A DNA stretch of 64,000 nt, taken from the NCBI GenBank assembly GCA_002205965.3, contig NADL03000512.1, positions 1,178,001 to 1,242,000 on the forward strand, given 5' to 3'. Of this stretch, positions 34,453 to 46,900 are shown in pieces (positions within the stretch are counted from its first letter, which is position 1; the number at the start of each line of letters is the position of its first letter). A program made the translations under genes and the position numbers. The notes below the pieces were generated by a model. The model was not told where the DNA came from. It did no database searches and was given only the letters and a program-made list of their open reading frames with translations. This DNA is from Kappaphycus alvarezii. Lineage: Eukaryota; Rhodophyta; Florideophyceae; Gigartinales; Solieriaceae.

Positions 34453-35085
34453 TCAAGGGACATCCCTTGGGACTTCGGAGATTCCATTGCTGTCGTCAAA
34501 ATGGTTTGGAACTCTTGATTCCGTTCGCCTATCTGCATATGATCTCAAGAAACGGTCGGAGGCAATCGCATCTGCAGTATCCGAGGCTACCATCGATGGC
34601 GGGCTTTTCGTGGCGATATTCTTTTCCTTTGCCCTTTGCCTACGAAACTTTCTTGATTCGGAAGCCGTCTTCTGCTCTTTGAATGTCTTTGTCATCCAGT
34701 TGTCTTCTCATTGTGTGTACACGACCATATCCTTGTTGGAAGATACGGCGCTGACAATAGTGTCTCGTAGAGATATAGAAAGCTCCGAATATGTGTGTGT
34801 ACCAAAATATGACTTGTCAACAACGTCTCCATGGTACCCAAGCAGCCTATCGAGATGTTCCGATACCCTATCCAGTGCCTTTGAGATGCGCTGGCGGGGG
34901 GTAGCGCCGTATGGAACTTGATGTAACGTTTGCCGGGATCACATTGATTCATGGGATCTAAGGTATGTTTCGCAATAACATTAGCCAAATGGGCGGATTC
35001 ATTTATAAATCTTTTCCTTTCCTTTGGGGCGAATAATGCATGAATACTGGATTGGCTTGCATTTTCATCTATCTTTTAGCCTCTA
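34453..35085 (-). CDS. Hypothetical protein, frame-broken
   Basis: Reading leftward from about 35085: INESAHLANVIAKHTLDPM, then GKRYIKFHTALPPASAS, a frame change at the run of six C/G near 34890, then KALDRVSEHLDRLLGYHGD, SLRDTIVSAVSSNKDMVV and, after another break near 34705, a basic segment ESRKFRRQRAKEKN and an acidic/Ser end. The middle has helical, coiled-coil-like spacing. No domain is recognised. Break points at homopolymers suggest a real gene with assembly errors. It could be a partner protein of a nearby DNA transposon (the CACTA remnant starts 0.8 kb away). Confidence 0.4.
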
Positions 35086-35889
35086 GTATGCTCCCGAATC
35101 GGAGGTGGAGTCACCGATAAGATTGAAAGAGGATAGATTGGACCAAAGAAGAGTCACTGCAGATTGAGATCTCGGAAATATGTTCGGAGTTTGTAAGATG
35201 TAGGGTAGAGTTGAGTAAGGACTATTCAAAGACTAGGATGGCGTTGATAAGCGTTGAAGTGACTGTTTAGTTTCAGATGAGCTATATTCTAAGCGAAATT
35301 ACGGATCTCGTGACACCTCTTTGATACTTGAATGGACTGATTTCGCACTTTATTTGGAGGTGCTCCTCTTGTGTTAACGGTAGTAGGAGAAATTTGACAA
35401 ATCCTTGTTTCCCCAGCTATGGACCGTTTAATCTGTTTACCGGAATACAATTGTCGCTGTACGCTGTAAAATGCTGTATCCCGAACCAAAATGTGGACTC
35501 ACCGCTCGCAAGCAAATGAGAAACGCAGGTTTAAAGGAGACGACCCACTTCCCATGGGACTCCGATATACTGCTCAAAATGTTGAAGTCTTGACGCAGCG
35601 TTCAAGAGAGGTAGCTGCAATGACCCATAACCCTCGAGTTTCAAGAGACACCAATTGGCCCCACAGATCTTCAATAATTACTGCAAACATCGAGGGTCCT
35701 CTGGATGATAAAGAAGATAGATGAAGCGTGTCGAAACCTCAGCGTTCGCCTAGAGACGGCATCAGTAACCTTGCCTCGCCGAACATTACGTCTGATAATG
35801 AGGTTTAAATAGACCTGTCCTCTGCATCAAATGCTCCTCATAGACAACGTGGTTCTGTTTCTCCGAACTGTTCGGTTTCCAAACTGCTC

Positions 35890-38193
35890 AAAATAATGGA
35901 AGAAGCTTTAGAAGAAGTTGTGCAGAGGGATTCATCACCCATCAGAAGCGAGGAAGATAATTCTGAGGATCTTGAATCTATTGCAAACCCACGTGCGATT
36001 GTACGGGGGCGTTTCATGCGATGGGCATTTGAAAATAATAAGTGGGTGAAGATTGCTGTTTAGTTCAATGCCAAAAAATCAATAATGAGCAGAGTGTTGG
36101 AAATATTGATGCATATTACAAGTCGTGGAAGACTATTCTGCGAAATATTTTCAAGTATTCGGGTCTTCGCTCTACAAAGTTCCTATGCTGCAGATCTCAT
36201 ATGCTCTTTTATGACCGTCCTATTTCAGATGAAGTGAATTTTTCGGTTTTACAGCCTGAATTTCAGATATATTCTGCCCGTGGTAGTGACTCTCGCTTTG
36301 AGTATTTCGAATACATTCATGTATTACCACGTCTCCGATCATAGCTTCACCATGCGGACACTTCAATTCTTTTGTTTGACTATCGTAACAAGGCCACGTG
36401 TCAGTCTACTGATGAAATATGAAGAGTTCAAGATTACTTTGATTACTTTAAAAGCTTGTGCAAAATATTATGAATGCCAACGGTGGTGAAAGCGAATGCG
36501 CGTTCGATTTGTTCCTTGGAATTTACTCAGATGGCTCCCAGGTTTTCTCCAACATCAGCTACGATTGTAGGCCAATTGTAGCGCTCGACATGAATCTTCC
36601 GCCGAAATGTCGCTTATTATGTGCAATTGTGTTGCCGCTTGGCTTTTTCGGTGGTGACAACCAACCAGAAGACCTAGAGTCATTCCTATGGCCATAAGTA
36701 GAAGAAATATATCAGATTTGTCAAAACGGAGAGGCTCTCGTTCAATTCTTCGATGGTAAGGAAAGGCTTTTGCGCAGTTATCTGCTTTTGTTCACTGTAG
36801 ATTTGCAAGGACAAACAAAGTTCGCTGTTACGAATAGTCCAAGTTCCAAATCGCCATGTCTTTACTGTGAAGTTTCACATACCATTTGTGTATGTGACAG
36901 GATCCCGTCGCTATTACTTTCCATCAAAAATACGACAACGCGAGGGTACTACCTCAAGAGTGCGCTTCATCTCAAGTTCGACCCTGCTGCTCCGCAACTC
37001 TGTGATCCATCTCATTCCCGGAAAATAATGAAAATTCTCGACAGCGATTCGGAACTTGATGAATCCACTCGAGCAAATGTCTCTAAGGAATATGGAATCA
37101 AGGGGACGAGTCTTTTGTACGAATTGCCTACAATAGTTCTCTTACATTCGTTTCCGTCAGAAAAATATGCATCTGGGTTGTAACATCTCAAAGGATCTCA
37201 TGACATATTCAAGGGCGAAAATAAGACCTACTTCGTGTCAGTGGGTACTCCAAGGAGGATATTGCCATTGACGAAACTAGCTGAGAGATGATAGATGGTG
37301 AGCTTCGTGAGCTTGGAAACAGAACCCCAGAATGTCTCTTTTGGACCAAGAACGAGAGACACTTCTCAAAAATGGAAAACTGCCGAATGCAAACCTTTTT
37401 TTTGAGTTATCGGCTTGTGGTGCTTAGTTTTCACCTTTCGGCTCGTATTATGCGAGGAATCCATGCTTTTTACCTTCTCGTGGATCTTTGGTCTAGACCT
37501 TACTAACAATGAGGATATAGAACAAGTTGGCGAAATGTCTGTTTCCTTCTTCCGTCACTTTGAAAAGTAATACTACAAGTATGAGCCAGAGCGGACTGGT
37601 CTTTCTAATCTGAAGTTACACCTACTCCTTCATGTGAAGAAAAAAATACTGTGAGTGTTTTAGGTGATTTGTAACCAATTGTGGATGAAGTGGTACATTA
37701 GATTTACCAAGAGTCGCCTAAATGCTCGAAGCAAGGCCGTGCAGTCCATAAATGAGAGCGCAAAGCTCTTCGAGGGTTACAATATGTTTTATTGTGCATT
37801 AATTCATTAAGAGATAAAAAAGTCTTTTAGAATGAAGGTGACTCCGATGCGAAGTCCCCAATGAGGATGTTCACAGAAGCAGGGACGTGGAGATGCCCAA
37901 GCCGTTTAAGGTTGAACTGACATCTGCGGAGAATCAACGTCTCTACTTGCGATCTGTGTGTTTTCTTGCAAGAGAGGGGGAAGGGGACAAGGATGTAAAT
38001 ATTGCTGTTCAGGATAACGAGTTCATGTGCTACGGTGGTGCAAAGGTGAGGTGTGAAAATGACTGGCAACGCATGGGAGCATTCTACAGTAACCGATCCA
38101 TGTCTTGTCATCTCGTGAGAACTATTAAGTTGCGTAGGAATTCGTGGATGAGTAAGGCTATCTTTCCCAGGCGGTACACGAGCCCCGCACTGT
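35890..38193 (+). pseudogene. CACTA (En/Spm) transposase remnant
   Basis: Segments in order match the TNP2-type transposase: SNISYDCRPIVALDMNLPP (36555), LPLGFFGGDNQPEDLESFL (36640), DGKERLLRSYLLLFTVDL (36755) followed by KSPCLYCE (36860), GTSLLYELPTIVLLHSF (37110), TKNERHFSKMENCRMQTFF (37345), IMRGIHAFYLLVDLW (37450), and LSNLKLHLLLHV (37605). The last piece, ELTSAENQRLYLRSVCFL to RRYTSPAL, ends at 38193. Multiple stops (for example TAA near 36697) and frame changes show decay beyond simple sequencing error. No CACTA termini were found. It abuts the truncated end of the first Copia element. Confidence 0.72.
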
Positions 38194-38289
38194 GATATAC
38201 TATGGCGGGGTGCTAAAGGTACTTTCGTAAACCTTCATTGTTGAGGACATTAAATCTACCCGTCTATTGTTCCTGATAGACTGGGTGAG

Positions 38290-41200
38290 AATCTTAGGAT
38301 AACTGAGTACAAGCAGGTGTATCGAATGTCAATGTTCTTATTTCGATCATTGATAGACTAATTTTTAGCAGAGCTGATCAAACCGGAGTTTTCAACGAGG
38401 ATTGAAATCGGAGTCGGCCCACTTGCACCCAGTAACTCACAAAGAAGATTAGAGAACCAGATAGCGTCCTTAATGCAAATAAAAGCGAAATACACTCTGC
38501 TTCCCAAAGAAGCAAGGGGAATAAATCTTTGCTCCTTGAATCGCCGAAATGGGCCCTCCAGACATCACAAAAATAAAGCTTTCGGTGGATTTGCGAGTAT
38601 ATCGACAGCCCGTTCAGTTAGAGTCGCTGTATCCGTCTATTGTAGGAACAGATGATGGTCAGCAGCGGATTCTAAGGTCAATGGTTCGTTTAAGATAGCA
38701 AAAAACTCCCTTCACTGATTTCCAGTGGCTCAAGAAAGGCTTTTCACAGTGCTGTGAAAGCTTTCCAACATCAAGAACCAACATAAGGGCGATTACATAT
38801 CATAAGATATATGAAACGTCCAATTGCTCAGCGATAAAGTGTCGATGATGGAAATGCTCTGTCTTCTGCGTCGTTATTGTACTTTGTGAGAAACACAAAA
38901 GTATGGACAGTCTTTGAGTCTGTGATAATGAATCTCTCAAATATCTTCTCGGTGAACGATGATTGCGAGGGGTTCAATTTTCTTTCTTGTCGGTGACGGA
39001 CAACTTCGATCCCCAGAAACTGTTAAAGTGGGCCGAGATCCTTCATCTTGAACCCGGTTATCAACTTTGTTCTGACGTTTTCCAGATCGCTCCGATCGTT
39101 TCCTGCAATCAAGAAGTCTTCCACGTACAAGATAATGATGGAGATCGAAGAGCCATTTCTAGAAGATGTAAAGAAAAGGTTCATGTGGGTTGCTCATATA
39201 TGGAAGCTCTTTTGTTAGAAACTCATTAATTCTGTCATACCATTGGCGCGGAGCCTGTTTGAGCCCGTATAGGACCTTTCCGAAGCTTGCACACGAGGGC
39301 AGATCTTCTTGAGTCCCGAAATCCGGATTTAACTTCCATGAATATTTCCTGTTCCAAGTCTCCATTCAGAAAAGCTGTGTAAACATCCATTAATCACATT
39401 AAAGGTCGAAGATGTTTGTCAAGAAGAGAAACAAATGTGGGGCAGCAAGAGACACGATAGGATCATAAGTTTCATTGTAATCGAGACCGGGAACTTGTCA
39501 GAACCCTTTCGGGACTATGTGGACTTCAGGACTGACGTCTGGTTTCACACGGAAGACGTATCGGCAAGGAATTAAATTCATTCCTGGCTTCCGTGGGACA
39601 ATCTCAAAGGTTCCATTTTCTCTTATAGAGTCTTCTTCCTTCTTAATTCCAGGCATATAGAAACAATTTTTTTCAGAAGATGTAGCTTCCTCGTAAGATA
39701 AACGAATACTATTTAGAACTATAGCGGTCCCTGGAATAAGCGATACGTCATTATTGCTTCTGGAGAGCCACCAGCGGCCGTACTTCTTTTCAATTCGAGA
39801 TGATCGACGAGATACAAAGTCAAGAGCGTCCTCATGGCGCAGAACTGGTTGTGATCTTCGCATGTAGTAGATGACTCCGCGTTATGAAGATATCTGAAGG
39901 AAGATTTTTCGATTGATCTTTTGGAGTCTGACCACCGTCAGTGGAGGATTCATTCTCCTGCGAAGATTTTGGGAAAGCTTGATTTGTCCTGATATGATGA
40001 ACCATTTGAAGATCTATCAAATTTAAAGTCACGCGACACAATCATTTTCTCAGTCGCAGTATCCTAAAGCCTACATCCCTTGCTTTGAGAAGAATAACCG
40101 ATTATTAGGGCATCACGAGGCTGTGGGTCCAGTTTCTTGAGATCCTTCTTTGGCGCCACGTACCAGCATTTTTTGCCAAACACTACAGGTAGAAGATTTA
40201 TGGAGGGGTTCCATTCAATAGCTGATGAGGCGTACTGTTTTAGATAAGGAACTGGAAGTAACTCGATTAAGTACATGTACGGCGGTAGAAAGTGCTTCAG
40301 CCCAAAGTGCTTTGGAAGTGACTTGCGATGTAGCATAGATCAGATGAGATTGAACAGAGAGCGGTTCATTTGCCCCGCTGTTCCAGTTTGCTGAGGATTA
40401 TGGGCAACAATGAGCTGACCTTTAATACTCTTTTCCTCTATAAAATTCTTGAATGCTGCAGAAAGGTATTCTCTACCATTGTCTGACCGCAAGGCCTTTA
40501 GTAGAATCTCATTGTTCTCGCAGTGACTTCCGTGTCGAGAAACTTGTGGACGTGTAGGGCTTCAAGAGAATCGCTGGTTTGTTTTCCGCGAAAGCCCTGT
40601 ATTTCTTGAAACACTCCAGAACTTTTGACATCTCAGTAATAGGGTAGACTACTGTCCATGTGGAGTAGATGTCGATAAAAGAAACTAAATAACGCGCCCC
40701 ACCGAGTGAAGGACTTTCAACAGGCCCTAGACGCCTGAGTGAGCCAGCTGCAGGAGCTTCGTAGAGCGTCCTTCCCTCAACGTCGGGATTGGTGCAAGAT
40801 GATATTTGCCGAGGATGAATCCAACGCAGGCGTCTGGAGTCTCTTAGTTGTCGAACTGAACACCATTTACAGCTCCGTGACTAACTATAGACTTTATTTC
40901 AGCGGTTTTGATGTGAGGAAGTCTCTTATTCCATGTTTGGAGAGAAATAAGTAAGCAAATTTCCGGAACAAAGAAGTTTTACGGTCTTGAGCAGGTTTGT
41001 AGTATGTATAGACCTTTCTCAAGAGTCCCAGTAGCAATTGTGGAGCTATCACTTTGCTTGGTGAGAACAACGCAAACACGGTTAAAAAACAGCAGATGCC
41101 ACGACTATCCATAGCTGATACCGAAATCAGCTGATTTTGAAGGGTAAGAACGTGAGGAACACCCTTTAACAGGAATTGGGTAGTATTTTTTGTTACGACT

Positions 41201-42371
41201 TATAGTTAAGAATAAATCACCTGACCAATCGATTGGCGCTGTAGAGTCTGCTCCAAGATCTAGGGTTTACTTGGATGATGATGCATGATGCGTGACGAAG
41301 GAGGTTCGATCATGTGTTCCATGAAAAGTACAGCCCGAGTCGATTACCCAGTCAGTAGCGAGGGATATGGGGTTCCGAGTTGTTTGTAACGCAATACTGT
41401 TCTGACTAGCGATTATGAGATGCAATGGTTGGTTTATTTCATCCTCGTCATGATCAGTGATGAAATTACAGGTCATCAGAATCTTTCGGTGTTCTGAGTC
41501 TTGTTCGCATCGATGATCGGATATGCTTACCAAGCAAACAAGGACTCTATCTTCTTCTTTCTCAAGGAGAGCGTCGGATGCAACAAGAAATTTCCCACCA
41601 TTACGTCCCTTGTCCAAGTGATCCCGCGTGGATGGCATACTGGAGCGAGGCGTGGGTATTTTTTGAAGCATCGAATAGTATCGCGGTGCTTTCCACAATG
41701 AATACATATCTCAGAGGAAGGGTCTCTCTTGAATTCTGGACTCTGTTTTCCAAGGGGAGCCGCGGACTCTGAAGCCCTCAAGGCGTCCTGATCTCGCTGG
41801 GCATGGAGCTTTTATTCATGGAGGCATCTGCTTTGAACGAAATTCGAAGGAGAATTGTCATCAACGTGAGCAGCGTCGATTGCCGAGATTAGACTATCGA
41901 AGCGATCGGGTAGAACGTTGAGTAGGGCCATGGCCATTTTTTGTCCTCGATATGTACTGACATCGACTTGAGAGTAGCGGCAAGCTGGCGTATTCGCGCA
42001 GCAAACGAAAATATTTTCTCATTAGGGTTCATTTTGGTGGTATATAATGGACGCTTTGCAGCGCGTTTGTTGAGAAGGGTATGTTTCTCAAAGATACCAC
42101 AGATGAGAGACCACATGACCTTGGCAGTAATGCCATGTTGGACGTGTTCGAGATGTGTATCTGAGATAGTCAGCCCGATTGTAGCTCTAGCTTTGCAATC
42201 TGCTCTCTTCTATGAAGCGTACGTTAGTGGGGAAGGTTCCGGAGGTTCCTCAGTGAGATGGTCGTCAACTTCTCCCGGGGAGAGCAGGAGCTGCATTAGC
42301 AACTTCCAAATGTGGAAGATATCATCGCGGAGTTTCTCGAAGCTGTCAATACGAAGTCCAGAGGAATCCAT
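38290..42371 (-). pseudogene. Gag-pol polyprotein of Copia element 1
   Basis: The ATG at 42371 starts MDSSGLRIDSFEKLRDD, a Copia Gag start. A zinc knuckle CIHCGKHRDTIRC lies near 41695, the protease DWVIDSGCTFHG near 41345, and integrase segments LRSDNGREYLSAAFKNF (40480) and QTGTAGQMNRSLFNL (40375). In the latter the expected Glu of the D-D-E triad is replaced. Integrase C-terminal VFGKKCWYVAPKKDLKKLD is at 40160. RT runs from GTFEIVPRKPGMNLIPCRY (39580) through FGKVLYGLKQAPRQWYD (39270) to ILYVEDFLIAGND (39130), where the second Asp-box residue is YVED instead of YVDD. RNase H ends near NDRNKNIDIRY (38345). Many stops and frame changes; inactive by the visible active-site losses. Confidence 0.82.
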
Positions 42372-42441
42372 GAAGCAATATAGCGGAGTGGAAGAGAACT
42401 GTGACTAGCGAAAGAAGATTCAAAGTGACTAGAGATCAGGT

Positions 42442-43343
42442 CTACTTATTTCTACGACTAACGTGCTTTTCGCGATCGTACCTTGTCTAAAACAGTCGAT
42501 TAAAGAAAGCGCAAGGAGCAATGGCTGCTCTCCTTTCCACACGGTGTCGGCACTTCTTACCTCCTCTGTGTTGCTCTAGTTTCTTTGGGCTAGATACTTT
42601 GAGCTGACAGAGATCGCAAGTAAGGAAGGAATGCTCCGTTTGAAGGTAGGTACGGGGACAGGAACTGGAGGTTGTGAGACAGAGATAGAAGGAAGAAGAG
42701 CCGGAGAGAGCTGTTCATCAGAGAGAGAAGTTGGAACCCTTAGAGATATGGAACAGGTGAGGAGATGGAGCAGAGGTAAATAAATGAGAATGAGTAAGGG
42801 CAACCGGAACTGTAGTTGGTGAGATCAAGGAAACAACTTGAACGGGTGTTGCTGGTTTGGTGACCTGCTGCTTTTGTCCCTTCGGCTTCGTGATGCGCCT
42901 GCGAGACACGTGAAGGGGGTTCGAGCGAAGTTTAGTAGGATTCTTCGACGGTTTTCCGGGTGCAATTTCTTCTTTCCGTTAGCAAGAAAAGACTGGATGA
43001 AGTCCTTCTTCTTCGGAAGAGAAGGAAGGATAACAACTACTTCTGGAGTGGGAGCGGTAGAAGGGACGTCACCACCCTCGCCGTCCGACTCGATGGCTGA
43101 GTCGTCAATGAAGCGACACTTGGGGCGGGGTATTCTTGCGAGTCGAAGCAGAGCTTGCGGACGACGGCATCGTCTGGGCGGTCTCGATTCCGCGACGAAA
43201 GACAGAACGAAAGATGACCACTGAAGGCAATAATTTCGAGGTTAGGCCGAGTTTGAGGCAATAGCTTGGGTAAATACAGGAATCAGAAGTTCGAGATGTT
43301 TGAACTTACCGTTGAAACGAGCCACGGGCCGTGAAACAAACCT
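42442..43343 (-). pseudogene. Spliced accessory ORF (zinc-finger protein) of Copia element 1
   Basis: Exon 1 (43343-43310) aligns with exon 1 of element 2 but has AGG in place of the start ATG (FVSRPVARFN). An 89-base intron follows (43309-43221, GTAAGT...TTCAG). Exon 2 continues VVIFRSVFRRGIE and KLCFDSQE, an acidic Ser-rich part, a basic part (RRRITKPKGQKQQ) and a C-terminal finger CDLCQLKVSSPKKLEQH followed by GGKKC. The second finger is damaged here: a stop interrupts NRLF-TRYDREKH and one Cys is Phe. So this copy keeps finger 1 and has lost finger 2, the reverse of element 2. Confidence 0.7.
43221..43309 (-). other. Intron in the accessory ORF, Copia element 1
   Basis: It starts GTAAGTTCAAAC and ends TTGCCTTCAG. 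Position and splice signals match the 90-base intron in element 2. Joining the exons keeps the frame in both copies. Confidence 0.75.
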
Positions 43344-43609
43344 TGGTATATAGCACAGAGATGAGACAGGTAGCATCGAGAAGGAGTCAGGCCGCAAGAT
43401 AAACTGTCGTTCTGATGTGCGTATATGTAGAAAGAAGGCGGGACGCAAAATAATTTGAGGTAGGCAGTGCATAGACGACATGCGTTGGAAAGAACACAAT
43501 ACAGAAGTTATTGTATAATGCAGAGACGACAAAGAGGTCACGACCAAAACAATAGCAGCTTTTTCCCCTTTTTTTAAGTTGCCTTCTCTACGCGAAGTGT
43601 GTTTCTTTC

Positions 43610-43673
43610 TCCCTACACGGAGTGTAGGAGAAAGAAACGACCACACAGGGATTCTCTACACTCCGTGTAGGGA
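43610..43673. repeat. 18-bp perfect inverted repeat in the Copia 1 LTR
   Basis: tccctacacggagtgtag at 43610-43627 is mirrored exactly at 43656-43673, with a 28-base loop. Each arm also contains a small hairpin (ctacac-gga-gtgtag). Element 2 has only one half of it at the equivalent place (55373-55384). It may be a transcription-end or packaging hairpin, or a micro-insertion. Confidence 0.8.
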
Positions 43674-43975
43674 ATCCCTGAGTGGTCGCTGACGAATAGA
43701 TTTAAGCGGAGCAGGTAAATCGTTGAGCAGCGTTAGCGACCTGGGACCATAACCTGATAGAGGAAAAGGAGAGAGAGCAAGAGAGAGAAGGAGTGAGGGA
43801 TCAAGGAAGAGAGTTGAGAGGAAGAGGTGGCGAGGGACTTTACTCAGACAGAACACGGAGGAAGACTGGGGCTTATATAGACCTCGAGGCGAGCCGAATT
43901 TGCTTCCGGGCGGTCGAAAGAAGTTTCCAAAAGCCATGTACAGGACGGTGGAAGGTCAATCCTAAACCTTCCTGC
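43660..43975 (-). repeat. 5' LTR segment of Copia element 1 (approximate limits)
   Basis: It shares with the 3' LTR of element 2 a collinear stretch: purine-rich agagagaag runs, tactcagacagaac, (t)atagacctcgag, cttccgg, and aagccatgta. The outer limit near 43975 is where the two stop matching (cctaaacc). The inner limit is uncertain. Confidence 0.6.
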
Positions 43976-46900
43976 AGAAACAACAGAAGATAGTTTCACT
44001 AACAGTTAAACCCATGATTCTCGGAAGTATATTGCGACCATGAACTTGGATTTTTTCCCAGGAATCCTCGGTGCCCCTTCGAAACTTTTCGACGATAAAA
44101 CATATGCCCTCCTATCCTACAAATACCACGGATTTTTTCTGATATCAGTAAGTATGATAGTCATATCCCCTGCTTCACCGAGCATCATTTTCATCGTGAA
44201 TTATTTCCCTCCTGACCTCAAACTAACTCGTCCCCTTACAAGACGTCTACCTTGTATACAACTGCTTTGCTCACATTCAAGTCCATTCTGACTATAATTA
44301 TCGTCCGTTCTCCTTTCCCTTATTATTTTTGCTAATATTGAAATATTCTTCAACCTGAGAAAGTATTCATATACGTGAGTAGCGTAACCATGATTCCTGT
44401 TGGCATAGCAATCATAAATACATCGCTTCAAGATTAAATGAATGTATAGTACGTAGCCAAAGTAGCTAATGGCGTGTGCCGGGTACAACGAGTGTAGAGA
44501 AGGTAAATTTTAGGGACTTAAATGAGATTAGAATATATTTAGCGAAGAATCGCCGGATAAAACAATCGGAAACGTTCAACTTTACTTAAGCAGGGTGGGA
44601 CCCCTCTTTTCGCTACATTAAACATTTTCCTCTGATTTGGCGATACGCTAACACCCTGGAGTCAACTAGACGTTCTCCCAGTGTGATTAGTTATCAATTT
44701 CCAACAGAAAGTAGATGAACCGGAAACTAACATTATTACCTTGAGGTTATTGGCCTGAGGATAGAGTTGGGAGGGAAATATTCGAATGAACGAATCTAAA
44801 CATGTCAAAAAATATCCTAAATTACATTGCTAGCGCCAATAGGAGCCGTAAATCATATTAAAATTGGTACTTCAATTCTTCCAATTACCTTAAATTGAAA
44901 TAATAGACATAAAATTGTCCTCAGTATCTTTTCAAAAGAAGATGAGGGATTTTCATGGGCTTCTTTTACATCTAAATATGGACCCTGGCTAGGAAAATAA
45001 TTCTGATGAAGGAGCAAAAGACGGATAGTTTCTTTCGAAATTTATATTTGGATTCAGACTATTTTCTATTACGGCTTCATGAAGTATAATAGGACATACC
45101 TTTACGAAATTTAAAAAAATGATTCCGGCTATGAGCGAAGTAGGCATACAACGTAAAAAATTCCATTGTATGCTTATTTCACTCACAGCCGAGAATAGTT
45201 AGCTGCTCCGTTCTTCATCAATAAAAGGCACTAAAAAGGAATAAATGGAGTCACCATGCCGACTACTTTGCATGGGCTGTTTATTTAGACAGAAAATATA
45301 ATCATAGAAAATATATTTATAGGTTGACTCATTTCAAATCTGTGCAATTTAGAAACTTATTTATGTTTAATTCAGTCGAAAATATGTATCATTAACGAAA
45401 ATTCTGAAATTTGGTGCAGAAAAGGCACAAAAAAGTAATTAATTTTTTGTAAATAATCGAAAGAATGAGATTTTACTACTCTCTGTATTCAAAAAGGAGC
45501 ATTTATTAAGTATTTTAAGTGATTTATCGACGATGATTCCAGCGCTTCTATATGAACTTATTGAGGAACGAATTAATGCAGTTGGGAATAAAAACTCTGG
45601 ATTTGGATGTAGTTCCACAACTAATCTGTTATAGTCTTGTAACGCGCATTTTTTAAAAATGAATTGCAAGGAAGAGTAACTATCCATCAAATACAAATAG
45701 ATGGAAAAAACGAAACAGGAAGCAGAATATAATTATGAACAGTTCTTTCCCCGATTCATTGCTTTTGATCTATACTTCTAGATTTTTACACGAAGTTCTT
45801 TTAATATTACAATTTTGCAAAAGGAACACACTACATCAGCTGGCCTATATGTGAAACCCTGAATTTTTTCGCATCAGTAAAAGATCAAAGAACAGCTTGG
45901 AATTCAAATTGGGCAAGCAAAGGACTTATGAACTAAATGAAAATACACAGCAAATAAATGCTTCACATTCACACTGTCAAGATAAAAACTAGAGCAATTT
46001 AATAGATTGTTCCGCTTTTTGAAACTGGACCCCCAAAAGTTAGATGGTTACAAATAAGTAATACATCGTTCCTAGTCACTTTGCTGATGTTAAGGTGAGG
46101 TAAGACCAACATAGCAGACAAAATTTGAACATACGGAAACCTTTATCCCTTAGTGTGATGCAAATTAATTTCAAAAAAACTAAAATAGTACAGAAGTTCA
46201 AAAATATTCGCTTTTTGTACCTCTAATGACTGCACTAGTGCTTTGCGGTGAAAAGATGGGTTTCAAAAAGTAAAATTGTCGAAAAGAACCACACAAAGTG
46301 TACGGGACCTACTATTTACAAGTTTTAGTCAAGATTTGCTCTGGATCTGAAAAATATTAATGCTAAAAGAAATGAATTGATAACATCTAGATTAGAATTT
46401 TGAAACTTAAAATTAGTATGTTATCATTTTAAACACCATCTATTTTGGATGCATGTATGATTGTCCCAAAACCAACACTTATTACTATGTTTCAAGCCCT
46501 AAAATAGTAGTTAACTGTTAAAGATAGGTGAAGATACCTCTAGACGCGTCCAGAGTATCAATTATCTGAATACAGATGCTCTCGTCATACTTTTCAGCTT
46601 TTCACCATCATTTTTGGCAATGCATCCAAAAACTAATGATTGGAAATTATTCATGTTTACCTTCGGAGTAACATTTTGGTTCAGAGAAAAGGAAAAGGGG
46701 TCTCAAACTCAACTTGCTTCAAAGATAACAGAGGAAACCTCTTATGATGTTTAGTTGAAACACAAATGATACTTTTTCCGAAATCTGGGTTCCTTTTTCA
46801 TTCTGTAAAAAGCATTAAAAAAGATTGAATAATATGAAGAATAGATCAAACTAAAACATATTGCAACTTTGGATAGAGAATAGAAAATGTAATAAATCTT

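Larger units (their letters stand above)
38280..43975 (-). mobile_element. Ty1/Copia element 1 with 5' LTR and accessory ORF, 3' truncated
   Basis: Read leftward: LTR-like sequence (to about 43975), a spliced accessory ORF (43343-42442), gag-pol (from 42371), ending within RNase H at about 38290 without the usual DILTKPL tail or a 3' LTR. It is closely related to element 2 at 49.9-55.55 kb in gene order, intron position and LTR sequence. The 3' end abuts CACTA sequence at 38.2 kb, so truncation there may have come from that element. Confidence 0.85.

Noticed and set aside
44989-45186. Organelle-derived insert in the AT-rich region
   Set aside because: No organelle protein, rRNA or tRNA is readable in any frame, including with TGA as Trp.
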